Below are positions 51,701-60,925 of a DNA stretch of 64,000 nt, piece by piece. How positions within the stretch are numbered: the stretch's first letter is position 1; every line of letters begins with the position of its first letter. The position numbers and the translations under genes are program-made. The notes under the pieces are model-generated. The model saw nothing but the letters and a program-made list of their open reading frames with translations. It had not been told where the DNA came from and made no database searches. This stretch comes from M3007 sp964646615. Lineage in GTDB: Bacteria > Bacteroidota > Bacteroidia > Chitinophagales > Saprospiraceae. Location of the stretch: positions 1-64,000 of the forward strand of contig CAZYEV010000099.1 in the NCBI GenBank assembly GCA_964646615.1, in the 5' to 3' direction.

Positions 51701-53355
51701 TCGTTGGGCGCTTCGATGGACACGTCCACGGGTACGATGATGTCCAGCACCACCGAGTCACGCACTTCTCCGCAGGTATTTTGTGCCACAGCCGTGATGG
51801 TGTAAGGCGCCCCCTGTGCACTCAGGTTGACCGGAAAACTCGTTTGCAGCACACTGCCGATGTAGTACTGTACCTTGGGGTCAAAAGGGTCGGGTGTGTA
51901 CGCTATAGTCAGGCAGCCCGTAGGCGGCGGGTTTAGTTGCAATGGGTAGCCCTCCTCCACGCGGATTTGCACAGTATCCGCCCGCCGACAAACGCCCGCA
52001 CCGCGGCTGATGACGAGTAAATAGTTACCAGCAGTAGTGGGATAAAAGAACGTGTCCTGCCCGACCACTTTAAGAGTGTTCCCCCCGCCCGACCAAACGC
52101 CCACATCGGAAGCGCGCAGTCGAATGGAGTCGCTACCTGCACATACCGTTATGTCCGAAGGCGTGTAAATGCTGATATCCGCCGGCGGGCGTATCCAGAA
52201 CGTATCGCGCTTCACCTGATCGCCGCACTCGTTGCTCAGTGTCGCCTCTACCACGTAGGGGTCGTTGGAAATGGGCAAGTTGACCGGGAAAGTGGACTGC
52301 ACTACGCCATTGACGCGATAAACGGCATTCGAGTTGAAGGGCACAGGCGAATAGGCAATGGCCACGCAGGTATCCGGTGCCGGATTTAGCAGCAAAGGTG
52401 GTGCCTTAATCACCTGGATTTGAATAGAGCGCGAGCTCTCGATACCGCAGTCATTGTTCACCTTCACCGTAATGGTGTACGTACCCTCTTGGGTAAATCG
52501 TATTCGCCGCACGTTGAGGTTTAGACTGTCCGGATCCATCCAGGCCCAACCGGAGCCAGGTGAAACCGTCCAGACATACGGCTTACTGACATTGGTTGAA
52601 TTGGCAGCATTCACCCGCACGACCGAACCAAAGCTCTCCAGACATACGCGGTAAGGATTGGCATAGCCCGTTACGTTACCCGAGTCCGCCACCAGTTCTG
52701 CCTGGGCAGGTTCCAGCACAGACAATAGGTATGTTATGCATACAGTATCACAGTTGTTGCCAATGCAATAGCCGATTTGCTTCATGCCGGGGGTGTTGTA
52801 GGTGTGCGTTACCTTATTTCCCGTGGCGGTGTTGCCATCGCCCAAATCCCAGCGCTGCAGCGTAACTCCTTGCATCGGGCACGGCGTGGCCGTCATCTCT
52901 ACGGGCTTGCCCGCACAGGCGGGATTGGCTGAAAATTTCACCTGAGGACGCGGCGGGTTTCGGATATAGAGGAAAAACGCACTGTTCGTGGGAGGCACGT
53001 TGGGGTCGGAGTGCAGCGTGATTAACTTCACTACGTACTCCCGCTCATAGTCACAGGTACCGTAAAAACCCTTCACGTTGTACACGTGCGTCTGGCTCGG
53101 AGGGTTCTTGCTTCCAGGAACGATAGTCTTGGGAGAGCCATCTCCCCACGTGATTTCAAAAGAAGATATGTTGTTAATGTGCGGATAATTCGGGTTTACG
53201 ACGATATTGACGCAGAGCGTTACCAGCGAGTCTGAAGCACACAGGTATTGCCTGCCATCGCAAACGGCAATGGTAGGATTGTCGTTTTGTGCCCAAAGAC
53301 GAGGGGTAAGGGCATACAAGAACAGCAAGAGGCCGGGTAAAAGTCGTGTTCCCAT
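48757..53355 (-). CDS. Giant PKD-repeat surface protein with gliding-motility-type (T9SS type B) C-terminal domain
   Basis: This exported adhesin-like protein has 1532 aa. A signal peptide starts at ATG 53355 (MGTRLLPGLLLFLYALTPRLWAQ). At least seven PKD-type modules are recognisable by their WDLGDGNT/WDFGNGQT/WRFGDGNT cores followed by HTY. The C-terminal 100 residues (FIPNAFTPNGDGINDIFYV ... YRYVLELRYVDG) are the gliding-motility-associated sorting domain of type B. Interspersed modules have DTFW or SVLQ turns of a different repeat (seen three times, with the pattern TCVAIAYSPVPF/GCLTIAYTPDPF). The SprF-type gene downstream is the expected partner. The binding target is unknown. Confidence 0.92.
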   Translation of the reverse strand: MGTRLLPGLLLFLYALTPRLWAQNDNPTIAVCDGRQYLCASDSLVTLCVNIVVNPNYPHINNISSFEITWGDGSPKTIVPGSKNPPSQTHVYNVKGFYGTCDYEREYVVKLITLHSDPNVPPTNSAFFLYIRNPPRPQVKFSANPACAGKPVEMTATPCPMQGVTLQRWDLGDGNTATGNKVTHTYNTPGMKQIGYCIGNNCDTVCITYLLSVLEPAQAELVADSGNVTGYANPYRVCLESFGSVVRVNAANSTNVSKPYVWTVSPGSGWAWMDPDSLNLNVRRIRFTQEGTYTITVKVNNDCGIESSRSIQIQVIKAPPLLLNPAPDTCVAIAYSPVPFNSNAVYRVNGVVQSTFPVNLPISNDPYVVEATLSNECGDQVKRDTFWIRPPADISIYTPSDITVCAGSDSIRLRASDVGVWSGGGNTLKVVGQDTFFYPTTAGNYLLVISRGAGVCRRADTVQIRVEEGYPLQLNPPPTGCLTIAYTPDPFDPKVQYYIGSVLQTSFPVNLSAQGAPYTITAVAQNTCGEVRDSVVLDIIVPVDVSIEAPNDTVVCSGTALIPLKASDNIGKWVGQHIEQTLQGEWVFNPVQAGTYLLIFERGFDQCRRADSVQVRVEPSNGVTAGPDRYACITQGTLTLTGFGPTGGMFSGFALNGNVVDLKQLTLDSPYTYIYTVPTLPDACNDDEMTLVVSAPPTAAFSASHDTTCVGYAVTLTPSAGSGVQFEVNWGEGAATSNLSHTYQKPGTYAIQLTAYTVNPISGGVLCSAQATTSVHILRPMAADSIRFLAKPDSGCAPLTVAFENRSVAESATYEWDFGNGQTHTGFQPGPIAFQQGIEDTIYYVRLTVRNACDSLVRVEPVRVRPQPRAALGITYEQPCSGGVLKASVLSTGNPVNNTLFTSKGQVATAGRDKPTEFQFFTDSLPDTVRLWLVSVNECGSDTAYQDVVVHPTDVYALMGLPDTTRLCVGDSVRLSNISTPGAPVRWATSDGNTFLGDTAWVVFSQPGLYDVTLYAYGCGYDSVVQRIRVHPLPTLAVVHESARCPGDTVTFSAQTNAPGFWLAFGDGDSTALKTAKRAYFTPGVYPITAMAISDRGCRTAWSSTLNVLTPPTATAVGDDSLCVGAPAVFSGSSTIPGSVCTWRFGDGNTANGCQATHTYKTAGLFAAALTVISPEGCRDTDTVLVYVRTRPKAQFIYTIQRPCSPAVVAFQSQTTGATGLTWHLGDGATQTDNAFQYTYAQGGRYAVRLIASNEGICYDTTDQTVVVFQTPDIAFTLDPQCTLAEGTHLTVLAPETNYVLVSGPDKYEKNGSFHPKLPSGYYTISITTPENCRRDTLIFLLPPNELQLWLDEDFFDIRLGERVQLQARVNQTGVTFQWSPSARLDRSDVPNPVAAPWQTAVYVVTATNVVGCTKTDTARINVRIDRDEGLFIPNAFTPNGDGINDIFYVRNSNPAIEGFNRFQIFDKYDEKVFDALELPNGYEAAPENPLWGWDGTFRGSKAEMGAYRYVLELRYVDGVVRALAGTVHLLR

Positions 53356-53566
53356 AGGATTGGTTTTGCATTGTTTCAGGAAAAGGATGGATGGTGTACT
53401 TTGCCTAAAAATACCTCTTTGCATCCATTAGTTATCGCTAAAGCTTTCTCTACACAGGGTCATAAGTAGGCTTACTGGAAAAGCCTCAGATAAGAAATAA
53501 AGTTCCCATGGCGCAGGAATAGCGCTAAATTAAACGGGACTCATGTACCGACGCTCTGGCACACAG

Positions 53567-54925
53567 CTATTGCAAATCCACAACCCTGTCCGCCTCTCGA
53601 ATGCCGCTCAAATACGCGCCGTGCACGGTTCCGCGATAAGCGCGATGAGTGTGCTCGCCAGCGAAAAACAGGCGATTGCTAACCGGGTCTGCTACGGTAT
53701 CGAAGGCTGCGCTCGAAGCACCAACCGGTACGAAGGAATAGGCGCCGTAAATGTGCGGGTACTGCCCCCAACGAGTGCGGAGCAGGTGCGAAGGGTTGGG
53801 AATACCACTGCCGTAAATAGACCTCAAATGAAGCATGACTTCCTGCACCACTTCGCTGTCGCTCATGCTTTCCGTTGCGGTGGCATAGTTGCCCAGTGCA
53901 AACGTCATCAGCGCATTGGCACTGGCGAATTTGCGCACATTCAGGAAGTAGTTGAATTTTCCCTTTGTTTCCGGCGTGTAGCCGATGTACTGGAGATTAG
54001 TGTCCCAGAATGCGCTGCCCCACAGCAGGAAAAATTTGTTGACGTTGCCCATTTGCAACTGGCCTATGGCCGTTGCCTTGCTGGCAGGCAGCGCCGGCGT
54101 GAAGGCTATGACGTTTCTTTGGAGCACGCCCAAAGGAACAGCAATCACGGCGTAATCGCCCTCCAGTGTCTGGCCGTCAGCTGTTACCCTCACTTTACCT
54201 CCGGAGTAATCCACAGCCGATACTGGTGTCTTTAGCCGAACATCCAGCCCCTGCGCCAGGTAGGTGGCCATACCGTCAAAGCCATTCGTAACAATGACGT
54301 CAGCGCCGCCAAACTCCTCGTCGTCGTCAAAATATTTGGACGACAGCCGCGCAATGTCGGCCCCGGTGTTGAACTCCAAATAAGCAGATAGCATATACTT
54401 CCATAGCCGGTTGCCGGCCTGGCTCGGGTACAACGACAGGAATACCGACTCGAAGCTTTGCTGGAGGCTGCCGGCGTTTCGTACTGCATCCAGGGCGCTG
54501 TTGAACTGGTTTTCTGCCTGCGTCAGTGCGGCGTCGGTGTAGGCCGTGCCGTTCGCATCGTACACCCGAACGCTGTCGTCATCGGTTCGGAAGGTGCTGG
54601 CTCCGGCCCGAGAGGCCAGGTCAGTGATGGGGTTGCCTTTAGGGCCGTGGATCCAGCTGGCCCCTTCGTCAAAGGCGATTCCAAGGCTTCGGTCAGTTCG
54701 CAGACGTCCGCCCGCCCTATCCTGGGCCTCCAGAACGATGACGGTAAAGCCCTTCTGTTTCAACCGTTGGGCTGCGGCCAGCCCGGCAATGCCCGCGCCG
54801 ATGACGATGACGGTTTTCCCGTTGGGTTTGCTATCGTCCTCGGCGCATTGCACCAGAAGGGCTGGCGCCAGCAGGGCCAGCGGTAAACCGGTTAAGGCGT
54901 GTTTTAAAAAAGTGCGGCGTCTCAT
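53567..54925 (-). CDS. Exported FAD-dependent amine oxidase (lipoprotein, Tat-like signal)
   Basis: This flavin monoamine oxidase has 452 aa. The N-terminus MRRRTFLKHALTG looks like a twin-arginine signal and is followed by a lipobox-like LLVQC. The FAD site is VIVIGAGIAGLAAAQRL (residues 39-55) then VIVLEAQDRAGGRL. The C-terminal LFFAGEHTHRAYRGTVHGAYLSG closes the FAD site. It would oxidise amines or polyamines outside the cytoplasm. It follows the protease gene by 47 bases on the same strand, so the two may be one unit. Confidence 0.9.
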   Translation of the reverse strand: MRRRTFLKHALTGLPLALLAPALLVQCAEDDSKPNGKTVIVIGAGIAGLAAAQRLKQKGFTVIVLEAQDRAGGRLRTDRSLGIAFDEGASWIHGPKGNPITDLASRAGASTFRTDDDSVRVYDANGTAYTDAALTQAENQFNSALDAVRNAGSLQQSFESVFLSLYPSQAGNRLWKYMLSAYLEFNTGADIARLSSKYFDDDEEFGGADVIVTNGFDGMATYLAQGLDVRLKTPVSAVDYSGGKVRVTADGQTLEGDYAVIAVPLGVLQRNVIAFTPALPASKATAIGQLQMGNVNKFFLLWGSAFWDTNLQYIGYTPETKGKFNYFLNVRKFASANALMTFALGNYATATESMSDSEVVQEVMLHLRSIYGSGIPNPSHLLRTRWGQYPHIYGAYSFVPVGASSAAFDTVADPVSNRLFFAGEHTHRAYRGTVHGAYLSGIREADRVVDLQ

Positions 54926-54972
54926 AATATTTAGTTATATTGGTTATTGTCGTGTTTGTGGCTAAATGCCGA

Positions 54973-57900
54973 TCATGGTTGGCCTCCCGTGATGAGCAAC
55001 CGCTCCACAAACCGCTGTTGGCTATCCGTTCCATGCAACACATAGACACCCGCCGGCACATCTGCCAGGTGGATTTCCCACAGCGTCTGGCCCGCAGCCT
55101 CCGGGTAGCGCTGCTGCCAGACCAAACGCCCCTGCAGGTCGTACAGCCACAGGTACAGCCCTTCGGCAACGGGCTGTGCTAATGCTATTCGGAAGCGCCC
55201 GCCATTCGGATTTGGGTACAGGCGTACCGGCCCCTCTGCCTCGGGCGTGCGCGTGCTAATAATGTCAATTTCCACGGGTTCCGACACCGCCGTGCAGCCG
55301 TTGGCGTCGCGCACTGTAACGGTGTAAATGCCGTTGGGCAGGTTGGCAAAGACAGGCGAACTCTGGAACGTCAGACCATCGAGGCTGTACTCAAGTGCCC
55401 CCGTGCCGCCCGAAGCGGCAGCCGTCAGTGTATTCAGCGCGGCAGAGAGGGTTATTGCGAGGGCTGGCGGGTCTTCGAGTGTAACGCTGACCACAAGCGT
55501 GCTGCCCGTGGCATCGGTGAGCGTGAGCGTGTAGGTGCCCGCCCCTAATTGCTCGCGCGTACAGCGGTTGTCGCCTATCGGCATACCCGCGCAGGTGAAG
55601 GGCGGCAGACCGCCGAGTATTTCCAGTTCAAAGGCCCCATCCAACGCGCCAGCACAGGAGGGCGGCGTGCGCGTCAGGAGCACCGTCATGGGCAGGTAAT
55701 TGACTTCGAAGAAGACCGTATCGGTGCAATCGTTGGCGTCGGCCACGACAACTAAGTGCATTCCGTTGAGTAAGTCGGCGAAGAAATCCTCCGATGTCCA
55801 GTCCCCGCCATCTAAGGCAAAGCGATAGGGAGGCGTTCCTCCGCTGGCCGAAACCGCTGCCGTGAGGCCAAACACAGTCACCGTCACCTCCAGCAGTGCA
55901 GGAGATTGAATGAAAAAAGTGTCGCTACTCGACTGATTGCCAGCAGCATCGCGCACCGTTACCACGTGGAGCCCCGCACCAACGGCATCCCAGACATTTG
56001 CAGCCTGGAAAGGCCCACCGTCAAGGGCATAGGTGTACGGCGGAACACCGCCTACTGCACTGGCAAGCACCCGCACCGTCTGGCCGGCACAGCGAATTTC
56101 GCCCTCCACATTCATCATCAGCAATTGCAGGGGCGGCACATCCACCACCACCGATGCCTCGGCGGTGCAACCGTTGGCGTCGCGTACCGTAACGATATAG
56201 TCGCCATTGGCCAGACCGCCAAACACAGGCTGCGGCTGGAATGGCCCACCATTCAGGCTATAAGACAGCCCGCCTGTACCCCCAGAGGCGATTACCTCGA
56301 TGCGGTTCAATACTACAACAGCATCCACCTCAAGGGCCGGCGGCTGGACGATGCTGAAGTCCTGCGTGGCCGCCGTGCCCTGTTTGTCCTCCACAACGAC
56401 TGCATATGTTCCTGCCGAGAGTCCCAGAAAAACAGGTTCTGGCTGAAAATCCACGCCGTTCAGACTGTACACATACGGCGGAACGCCACCACCTGCGGTG
56501 ATGCGGACAGCACCATCGCTGCCACCATGACAGGAAACGGGCTGCACTTGCACCATCAGCACCGCCAAGGGGCCGACATAAACAATGACCTGGGCACTGG
56601 CCGTGCAACCTTCCGCATCCTGCACCTCTACCGTGTAGGTGCCGTTGGGCAAACCCTCGAAGAGCGGCTCATCCTGGTAATCGCCATCGCCGATGCGGTA
56701 CTGGTACGGCGGATTTCCGCCCAGGGCCACCACCCAAACCGAGTCGCTCGAGGCAAACGCCTGCACCACAATCGGGTCGGGATCAGGCACCACCACCAAC
56801 GGCGAAACGGCTGTGAAGCCCCAGCCATCCGTAACCACGACCGAATACACACCCGCGCTCAGGTTTTCAAACACGCCATCGTCCTGCACTGCGCCGCCTG
56901 AAGTCAGCTGGTAGCGGTAAGGCGGCTTTCCGCCCTGCACACTAGCTTGCAGGCGTGCTGTGGCGGCATCGTGGCAGCGGGGCGAGTCGAGCAAGGCTAA
57001 CGAGACAACGAGGTCATTCTGGACGATCTGGATGTGAAAAACTGCATTGTGGAGCCACTGAGCCGTGGCAGCATTGAGGGCGTCAAAAGTAAAAGCGTCC
57101 TGCGTGACTGCATCTCCGCTATGTGTGTAGGCGAGAAGGCCGTTGTCAATATCCAATTGCGTGAAAGCATCACCTACCGAAAGCGGCAGGCCGTCGAGCA
57201 GTAGCTGCCCGTGCTGCGGCACAGATAGCAAGGTGAACAGGCCGCTTTCTGGCACTTCGCCGTTCAGGTCTAAGGCCAGCAAAGTGTTGTCCACCGTGGC
57301 CGTTTGCCCGGCAGCCAGCAAGAGGAGTTCATTTTTCCATAAAAAGGCGGATTCGGTGGTGTCCCAGAAGCAGCAGCGCAATCCCCAGGCTTCTATGGCG
57401 CCGCCGTCGTCTTCGGCCAGGTCGCGCACTTCGAGGCGCCAGCCGCCAGGAGCCGCCTGATGGTTAAATCGTGCCAGCAGGTCTATGGGCTGGAAAACGC
57501 CCGCGATGGCCGGCGGATTGATGTTGCAGGTTTTTTCAAAATCGGCGGCCGTCAGCACGGCCTCATCGTCGAAGGTGGCCTGGATGTCGTTGCCTGAGCA
57601 GCCCGCGGCAGAGGCGGGTACGCCCGGCTGGTCGAAGAGCAGTACCGTGTCGCCACTGGGGTGGATGAGGCGCGCGCGCAGGTCGCCCACGAAAGTATGG
57701 CGGATGTTGACCCACACGTCCACGTCAGCCACAGGGCGCGCATCGGTAAGGGCTAATGAAGAGGCAACGGTTACCGGTTGAGCGCTGGGAATGACTATCG
57801 GCACATCTTCGCTGGCGAACTCAAAGCCACACACCCGGCGAGCCGTCTGGAAGGCCCATATCGGAGAATAACCACTCTGGCCACAGGCGTTCTCGGCCCG

Positions 57901-60354
57901 CACACGCCAGTAATACACGCTGTTAGGCTGTAGGGTACCGATAGAAGCCTGTGCCTCGGCAACCGTCGTTTCCCAAACCACCTGGTCGGGAGTAAAGGCC
58001 GGAGTAGTGCTGACCTGTACCCCGTAGTGCAGTGCATCGGTAACAGGTGCCCAACGCAGGAAGGTGCCCGGCACAACGTCGCGCTGACCATCGAGCGGCG
58101 CGGCAAGGGCAGGCTCATCAGGCTGCGATGCCACCACCTGAAGCGCTATGGTGCGTTCGCGCACCAGCGTATCGCTCGCGCTGACTAAGGAGAGGGTGTA
58201 TTGCCCCGGCGTTGTCAGACTGCCAATGACCACCAGCACGCTGTCGCCGGCAGGGATGGGATTGGGGGAAATGGACGCAACCGCATCCGGCGGCAGGCCG
58301 TCGAGGGTAAACGCGACGTTTTCCGAAAAGCCGGCAATACTGCGCGTACGCACCCAAAAGGCCAGCGAGTCGCCCGTACACCGCTGCACGGCATCAGGCA
58401 GGTCGGTCTCTACCAGAAAGGTAGGCACGGGCGGCAGTTCGATGCGGAAATTCTGGTTGGAAATATCAAAGAAGATGTTGCCCACAGCCTGTACGCGCAC
58501 TCGGCAGCTGTCCGAAAGCAGGAAAGGCACTTCCACCTCTGCCTCGCCTGTATTGGGCACTGGGCCGGACAGCAGGTGCGGATACGTCCAACCGCCGTCA
58601 GTGGAAAGCAGCAGGAGCACTTCAGCGCAATTCACGGGCGCCGTATCGGTGCGGGCCACATCCCAGCGCACAGTCTGCGTCTGACCGACGTACCAGGAGA
58701 CCGCTGTATTGGGCTCCAAAACGGTAAATGGACCACTGTTGCCGGCGACCGTGATGTTTACCTCGGCAAAAGCCGTGCATCCGCCACCGGAGTGGTTGTC
58801 GCGAGCAGTTACGCGGAAGCGCATGGTGCGCCCTACAGCCGGCAGGCGCTCCCAGGGGTTGGTGGTGTTGTCAATCACGAAGCCCAACGCCGGAAAGTAG
58901 CGCTCCGGCGAGGCGGTCGGCGTCAGCGAACGGAACATAGGCCCAACCGTATTGCCGGGCTGGGGCGGCATGGTCGCCGTCTGGTTGTTCATCTGCTCCC
59001 AGCAATACGTGAGCACATCGCCATCGGCATCCTCGCCCTCCGCCGTGAGCACAAACGGCGTGGAGCGCGGTATGGTGAATGCCACACCTCCAGAAGGCGC
59101 CACTGTAGGAGCATTATTGCCCAAATCCACTTTCTGAGCGCACACATTGCCTGGGCCAAGCATGGCGTACTGGCGTATTTCCTGCAAGCTGATGGCGTGG
59201 AAATAGTCGTCGCTGTTGCTTTGCACGTTGGGGTTGCAAATGCCCGCATAGCCCATGATGGTAGAGCCACTACCGGGTTCCACGGCGGTAGGGCCGTTGC
59301 GGTTGCAGTTGTTGTTTTGAGTGTGGTTGGCGCCGAACTGATGGCCCATTTCATGCGCCACATAGTCAATGTCGAACGGGTCACCCACGGGTGCCGGGCG
59401 TCCGGTGGCGCCACGCGCTTTGGTGCTGTTGTTGCACACGACGCCTAAACCCGCCACACCGCCATTGCCGGTAGCGAACACGTGACCGATGTCGTAGTTC
59501 TCTGGCCCGATGAGCGTGTTGCACTTCGTTACGTTCTGCGACAGCAGGGTCGAAAGGTTGTTGTTCGTGTAGCCGTCTGTAACGGGGTCCAAAAAGATGA
59601 GCGTATCGTTATTGGGCACCAGCTCCATCAGGATGCCTAAATCGCGCTCATAGACGCCGTTGACGCGGTTGAGTGTGGTAACCATAGCAGCCAGCACCAA
59701 CGGCTTCGTGCCGCCGTGAAACTGAGCGTATTCGCCCGTACAAGCCAGCGCCAGCCGATAGCGCCGCAGCAGACAGTCCCCCGTCAATTCCGGAGCAGCG
59801 CCTTCAAAACGATGAGCACCTGCGGGCGACTCGCCTGCTGAACATACCCACGGCTCTTTCGAGGGCTTCAGCGCCGATTTGAAATAAACGACCGCATAGC
59901 CCGGCTGGTAAGGGTCGAGGAAAACCGGCTCGTGCTGCGCCGACAGGATCATGGCATGAAATCCGCGCGGCGTCAGTTCGCATTTGAGCGACGCCGTCGG
60001 GTCATCGAGGCCTGCGCCGGTGTAGGAGCGTACCTCCGGGTATCTGGCCTGCAATTCCGGCGGCATGACCGGCGAAGCCACCACGCGAAAGCGCACCCAA
60101 CGGCCATCAGGCAAGGGCAGCGTCAGCACCACCTCCTGGCCTCTGGCTGCACTGAAGCGCAGCGGCGCAGCAGCCAATGCCGCCTCCAAACCCACCACAT
60201 CGAACTGCACCAGCCGAAAATGCTCCGGAAGGGCGCCGCCGTCGCGACGGGCAAGGGAGGGCACTTCCGACGCCGGAGCATCGCTGAAAAAGGATTGGGA
60301 CAACACTGAAAACGGCCATAAAAACAGGAATACGAGGTAAAAAAAGCTCCGCAT
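54973..60354 (-). CDS. Reprolysin-like secreted metalloprotease with P-domain, SprB repeats and T9SS type A domain
   Basis: This 1793-aa exported protease starts at ATG 60354 with the signal peptide MRSFFYLVFLFLWPFSVLSQ. The zinc motif HEMGHQFGANH is at residues 334-344 (metzincin, M12B type). Then come a region near 560-650, an FN3-like module near 745-840, and a proprotein-convertase P-type domain near 848-965 (DVDVWVNIRHTFVGDLRARLIHPS). Eight SprB-type repeats follow, about 1120-1695 (core GGxPPYxYSLNGxxFxxxPVFxxLxxGxYxVxVxD). The last part, from about 1700, is a type A sorting domain. The amine oxidase gene follows. It probably digests proteins at the cell surface. Confidence 0.92.
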   Translation of the reverse strand: MRSFFYLVFLFLWPFSVLSQSFFSDAPASEVPSLARRDGGALPEHFRLVQFDVVGLEAALAAAPLRFSAARGQEVVLTLPLPDGRWVRFRVVASPVMPPELQARYPEVRSYTGAGLDDPTASLKCELTPRGFHAMILSAQHEPVFLDPYQPGYAVVYFKSALKPSKEPWVCSAGESPAGAHRFEGAAPELTGDCLLRRYRLALACTGEYAQFHGGTKPLVLAAMVTTLNRVNGVYERDLGILMELVPNNDTLIFLDPVTDGYTNNNLSTLLSQNVTKCNTLIGPENYDIGHVFATGNGGVAGLGVVCNNSTKARGATGRPAPVGDPFDIDYVAHEMGHQFGANHTQNNNCNRNGPTAVEPGSGSTIMGYAGICNPNVQSNSDDYFHAISLQEIRQYAMLGPGNVCAQKVDLGNNAPTVAPSGGVAFTIPRSTPFVLTAEGEDADGDVLTYCWEQMNNQTATMPPQPGNTVGPMFRSLTPTASPERYFPALGFVIDNTTNPWERLPAVGRTMRFRVTARDNHSGGGCTAFAEVNITVAGNSGPFTVLEPNTAVSWYVGQTQTVRWDVARTDTAPVNCAEVLLLLSTDGGWTYPHLLSGPVPNTGEAEVEVPFLLSDSCRVRVQAVGNIFFDISNQNFRIELPPVPTFLVETDLPDAVQRCTGDSLAFWVRTRSIAGFSENVAFTLDGLPPDAVASISPNPIPAGDSVLVVIGSLTTPGQYTLSLVSASDTLVRERTIALQVVASQPDEPALAAPLDGQRDVVPGTFLRWAPVTDALHYGVQVSTTPAFTPDQVVWETTVAEAQASIGTLQPNSVYYWRVRAENACGQSGYSPIWAFQTARRVCGFEFASEDVPIVIPSAQPVTVASSLALTDARPVADVDVWVNIRHTFVGDLRARLIHPSGDTVLLFDQPGVPASAAGCSGNDIQATFDDEAVLTAADFEKTCNINPPAIAGVFQPIDLLARFNHQAAPGGWRLEVRDLAEDDGGAIEAWGLRCCFWDTTESAFLWKNELLLLAAGQTATVDNTLLALDLNGEVPESGLFTLLSVPQHGQLLLDGLPLSVGDAFTQLDIDNGLLAYTHSGDAVTQDAFTFDALNAATAQWLHNAVFHIQIVQNDLVVSLALLDSPRCHDAATARLQASVQGGKPPYRYQLTSGGAVQDDGVFENLSAGVYSVVVTDGWGFTAVSPLVVVPDPDPIVVQAFASSDSVWVVALGGNPPYQYRIGDGDYQDEPLFEGLPNGTYTVEVQDAEGCTASAQVIVYVGPLAVLMVQVQPVSCHGGSDGAVRITAGGGVPPYVYSLNGVDFQPEPVFLGLSAGTYAVVVEDKQGTAATQDFSIVQPPALEVDAVVVLNRIEVIASGGTGGLSYSLNGGPFQPQPVFGGLANGDYIVTVRDANGCTAEASVVVDVPPLQLLMMNVEGEIRCAGQTVRVLASAVGGVPPYTYALDGGPFQAANVWDAVGAGLHVVTVRDAAGNQSSSDTFFIQSPALLEVTVTVFGLTAAVSASGGTPPYRFALDGGDWTSEDFFADLLNGMHLVVVADANDCTDTVFFEVNYLPMTVLLTRTPPSCAGALDGAFELEILGGLPPFTCAGMPIGDNRCTREQLGAGTYTLTLTDATGSTLVVSVTLEDPPALAITLSAALNTLTAAASGGTGALEYSLDGLTFQSSPVFANLPNGIYTVTVRDANGCTAVSEPVEIDIISTRTPEAEGPVRLYPNPNGGRFRIALAQPVAEGLYLWLYDLQGRLVWQQRYPEAAGQTLWEIHLADVPAGVYVLHGTDSQQRFVERLLITGGQP

Positions 60355-60549
60355 AAGGCGACTGTCTGATGAAGGATTGAAACCATGCAAAAAAAGCAGG
60401 CAGAAAAGTAAGACAGTACGCGCGATGCTCGCGTGCATTTTTTTGCCATACGCCCGACGATATCCGGCAAAGTGCCTCCCAGAACCGAAAGCCTGCTTTT
60501 ACACAAAAAACTCTTTGCCCGATGCTTGCAGGATTTCTTCTCGTGGCAT

Positions 60550-60557
60550 TACCTTTG
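60550..60557 (+). promoter_or_regulatory. -7 promoter element for the tRNA cluster
   Basis: TACCTTTG, 38 bases before the first tRNA. The region 60355-60595 otherwise holds nothing I can support. Confidence 0.6.
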
Positions 60558-60595
60558 CCGCCCCAAAGCGCGAAAGAGCGCTGGAGGTAATTTAG

Positions 60596-60669
60596 CGGGC
60601 TATAGCTCAGTTGGTTAGAGCGCCACGTTGACATCGTGGAGGTCACTGGTTCGAATCCAGTTGGTCCGA
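60596..60669 (+). tRNA. tRNA-Val (anticodon GAC)
   Basis: Acceptor 60596-60602 pairs with 60662-60668; D-arm GCTC, T-arm ACTGG TTCGAAT CCAGT. The anticodon loop TTGACAT holds GAC at 60630-60632. CCA is not encoded. Confidence 0.95.
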
Positions 60670-60678
60670 CTTTCTTTC

Positions 60679-60753
60679 GGGTGATTAGCTCAGTTGGTTT
60701 AGAGCGCACGCTTCACACGCGTGAGGTCACTGGTTCGAATCCAGTATTACCCA
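60679..60753 (+). tRNA. tRNA-Val (anticodon CAC)
   Basis: Acceptor GGGTGAT pairs with ATTACCC (60746-60752). The loop TTCACAC holds CAC at 60714-60716, which reads GUG. It follows the first tRNA by 9 bases and shares its T-arm sequence exactly. Confidence 0.95.
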
Positions 60754-60766
60754 CGGAGCCATACTT

Positions 60767-60840
60767 CGGGACGTAGCTCAGCCCGGTAGAGTACACGTCT
60801 GGGGGGCGTGTGGCCGCTGGTTCGAATCCAGTCGTCCCGA
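60767..60840 (+). tRNA. tRNA-Pro (anticodon GGG)
   Basis: Acceptor CGGGACG pairs perfectly with CGTCCCG (60833-60839). The loop CTGGGGG holds GGG at 60801-60803. It is the third gene of the cluster. Confidence 0.93.
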
Positions 60841-60850
60841 CTGCTGCAGG

Positions 60851-60880
60851 AAGGTCGCACCGCGAGGTGCGGCCTTTTTT
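60851..60880 (+). terminator. Rho-independent terminator of the tRNA cluster
   Basis: 11-bp stem AAGGTCGCACC/GGTGCGGCCTT with loop GCGA, then TTTTTT. It lies 10 bases after the last tRNA. Confidence 0.93.
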
Positions 60881-60925
60881 GCTATTTTGTTATGCAAAGA
60901 GGCTAAGGCTGCTAAAAACACAAAC

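Noticed and set aside
58201..59448. 415-codon open frame on the plus strand within the metalloprotease gene
   Set aside because: Antisense shadow; low-complexity His/Arg/Gly composition and no domain.
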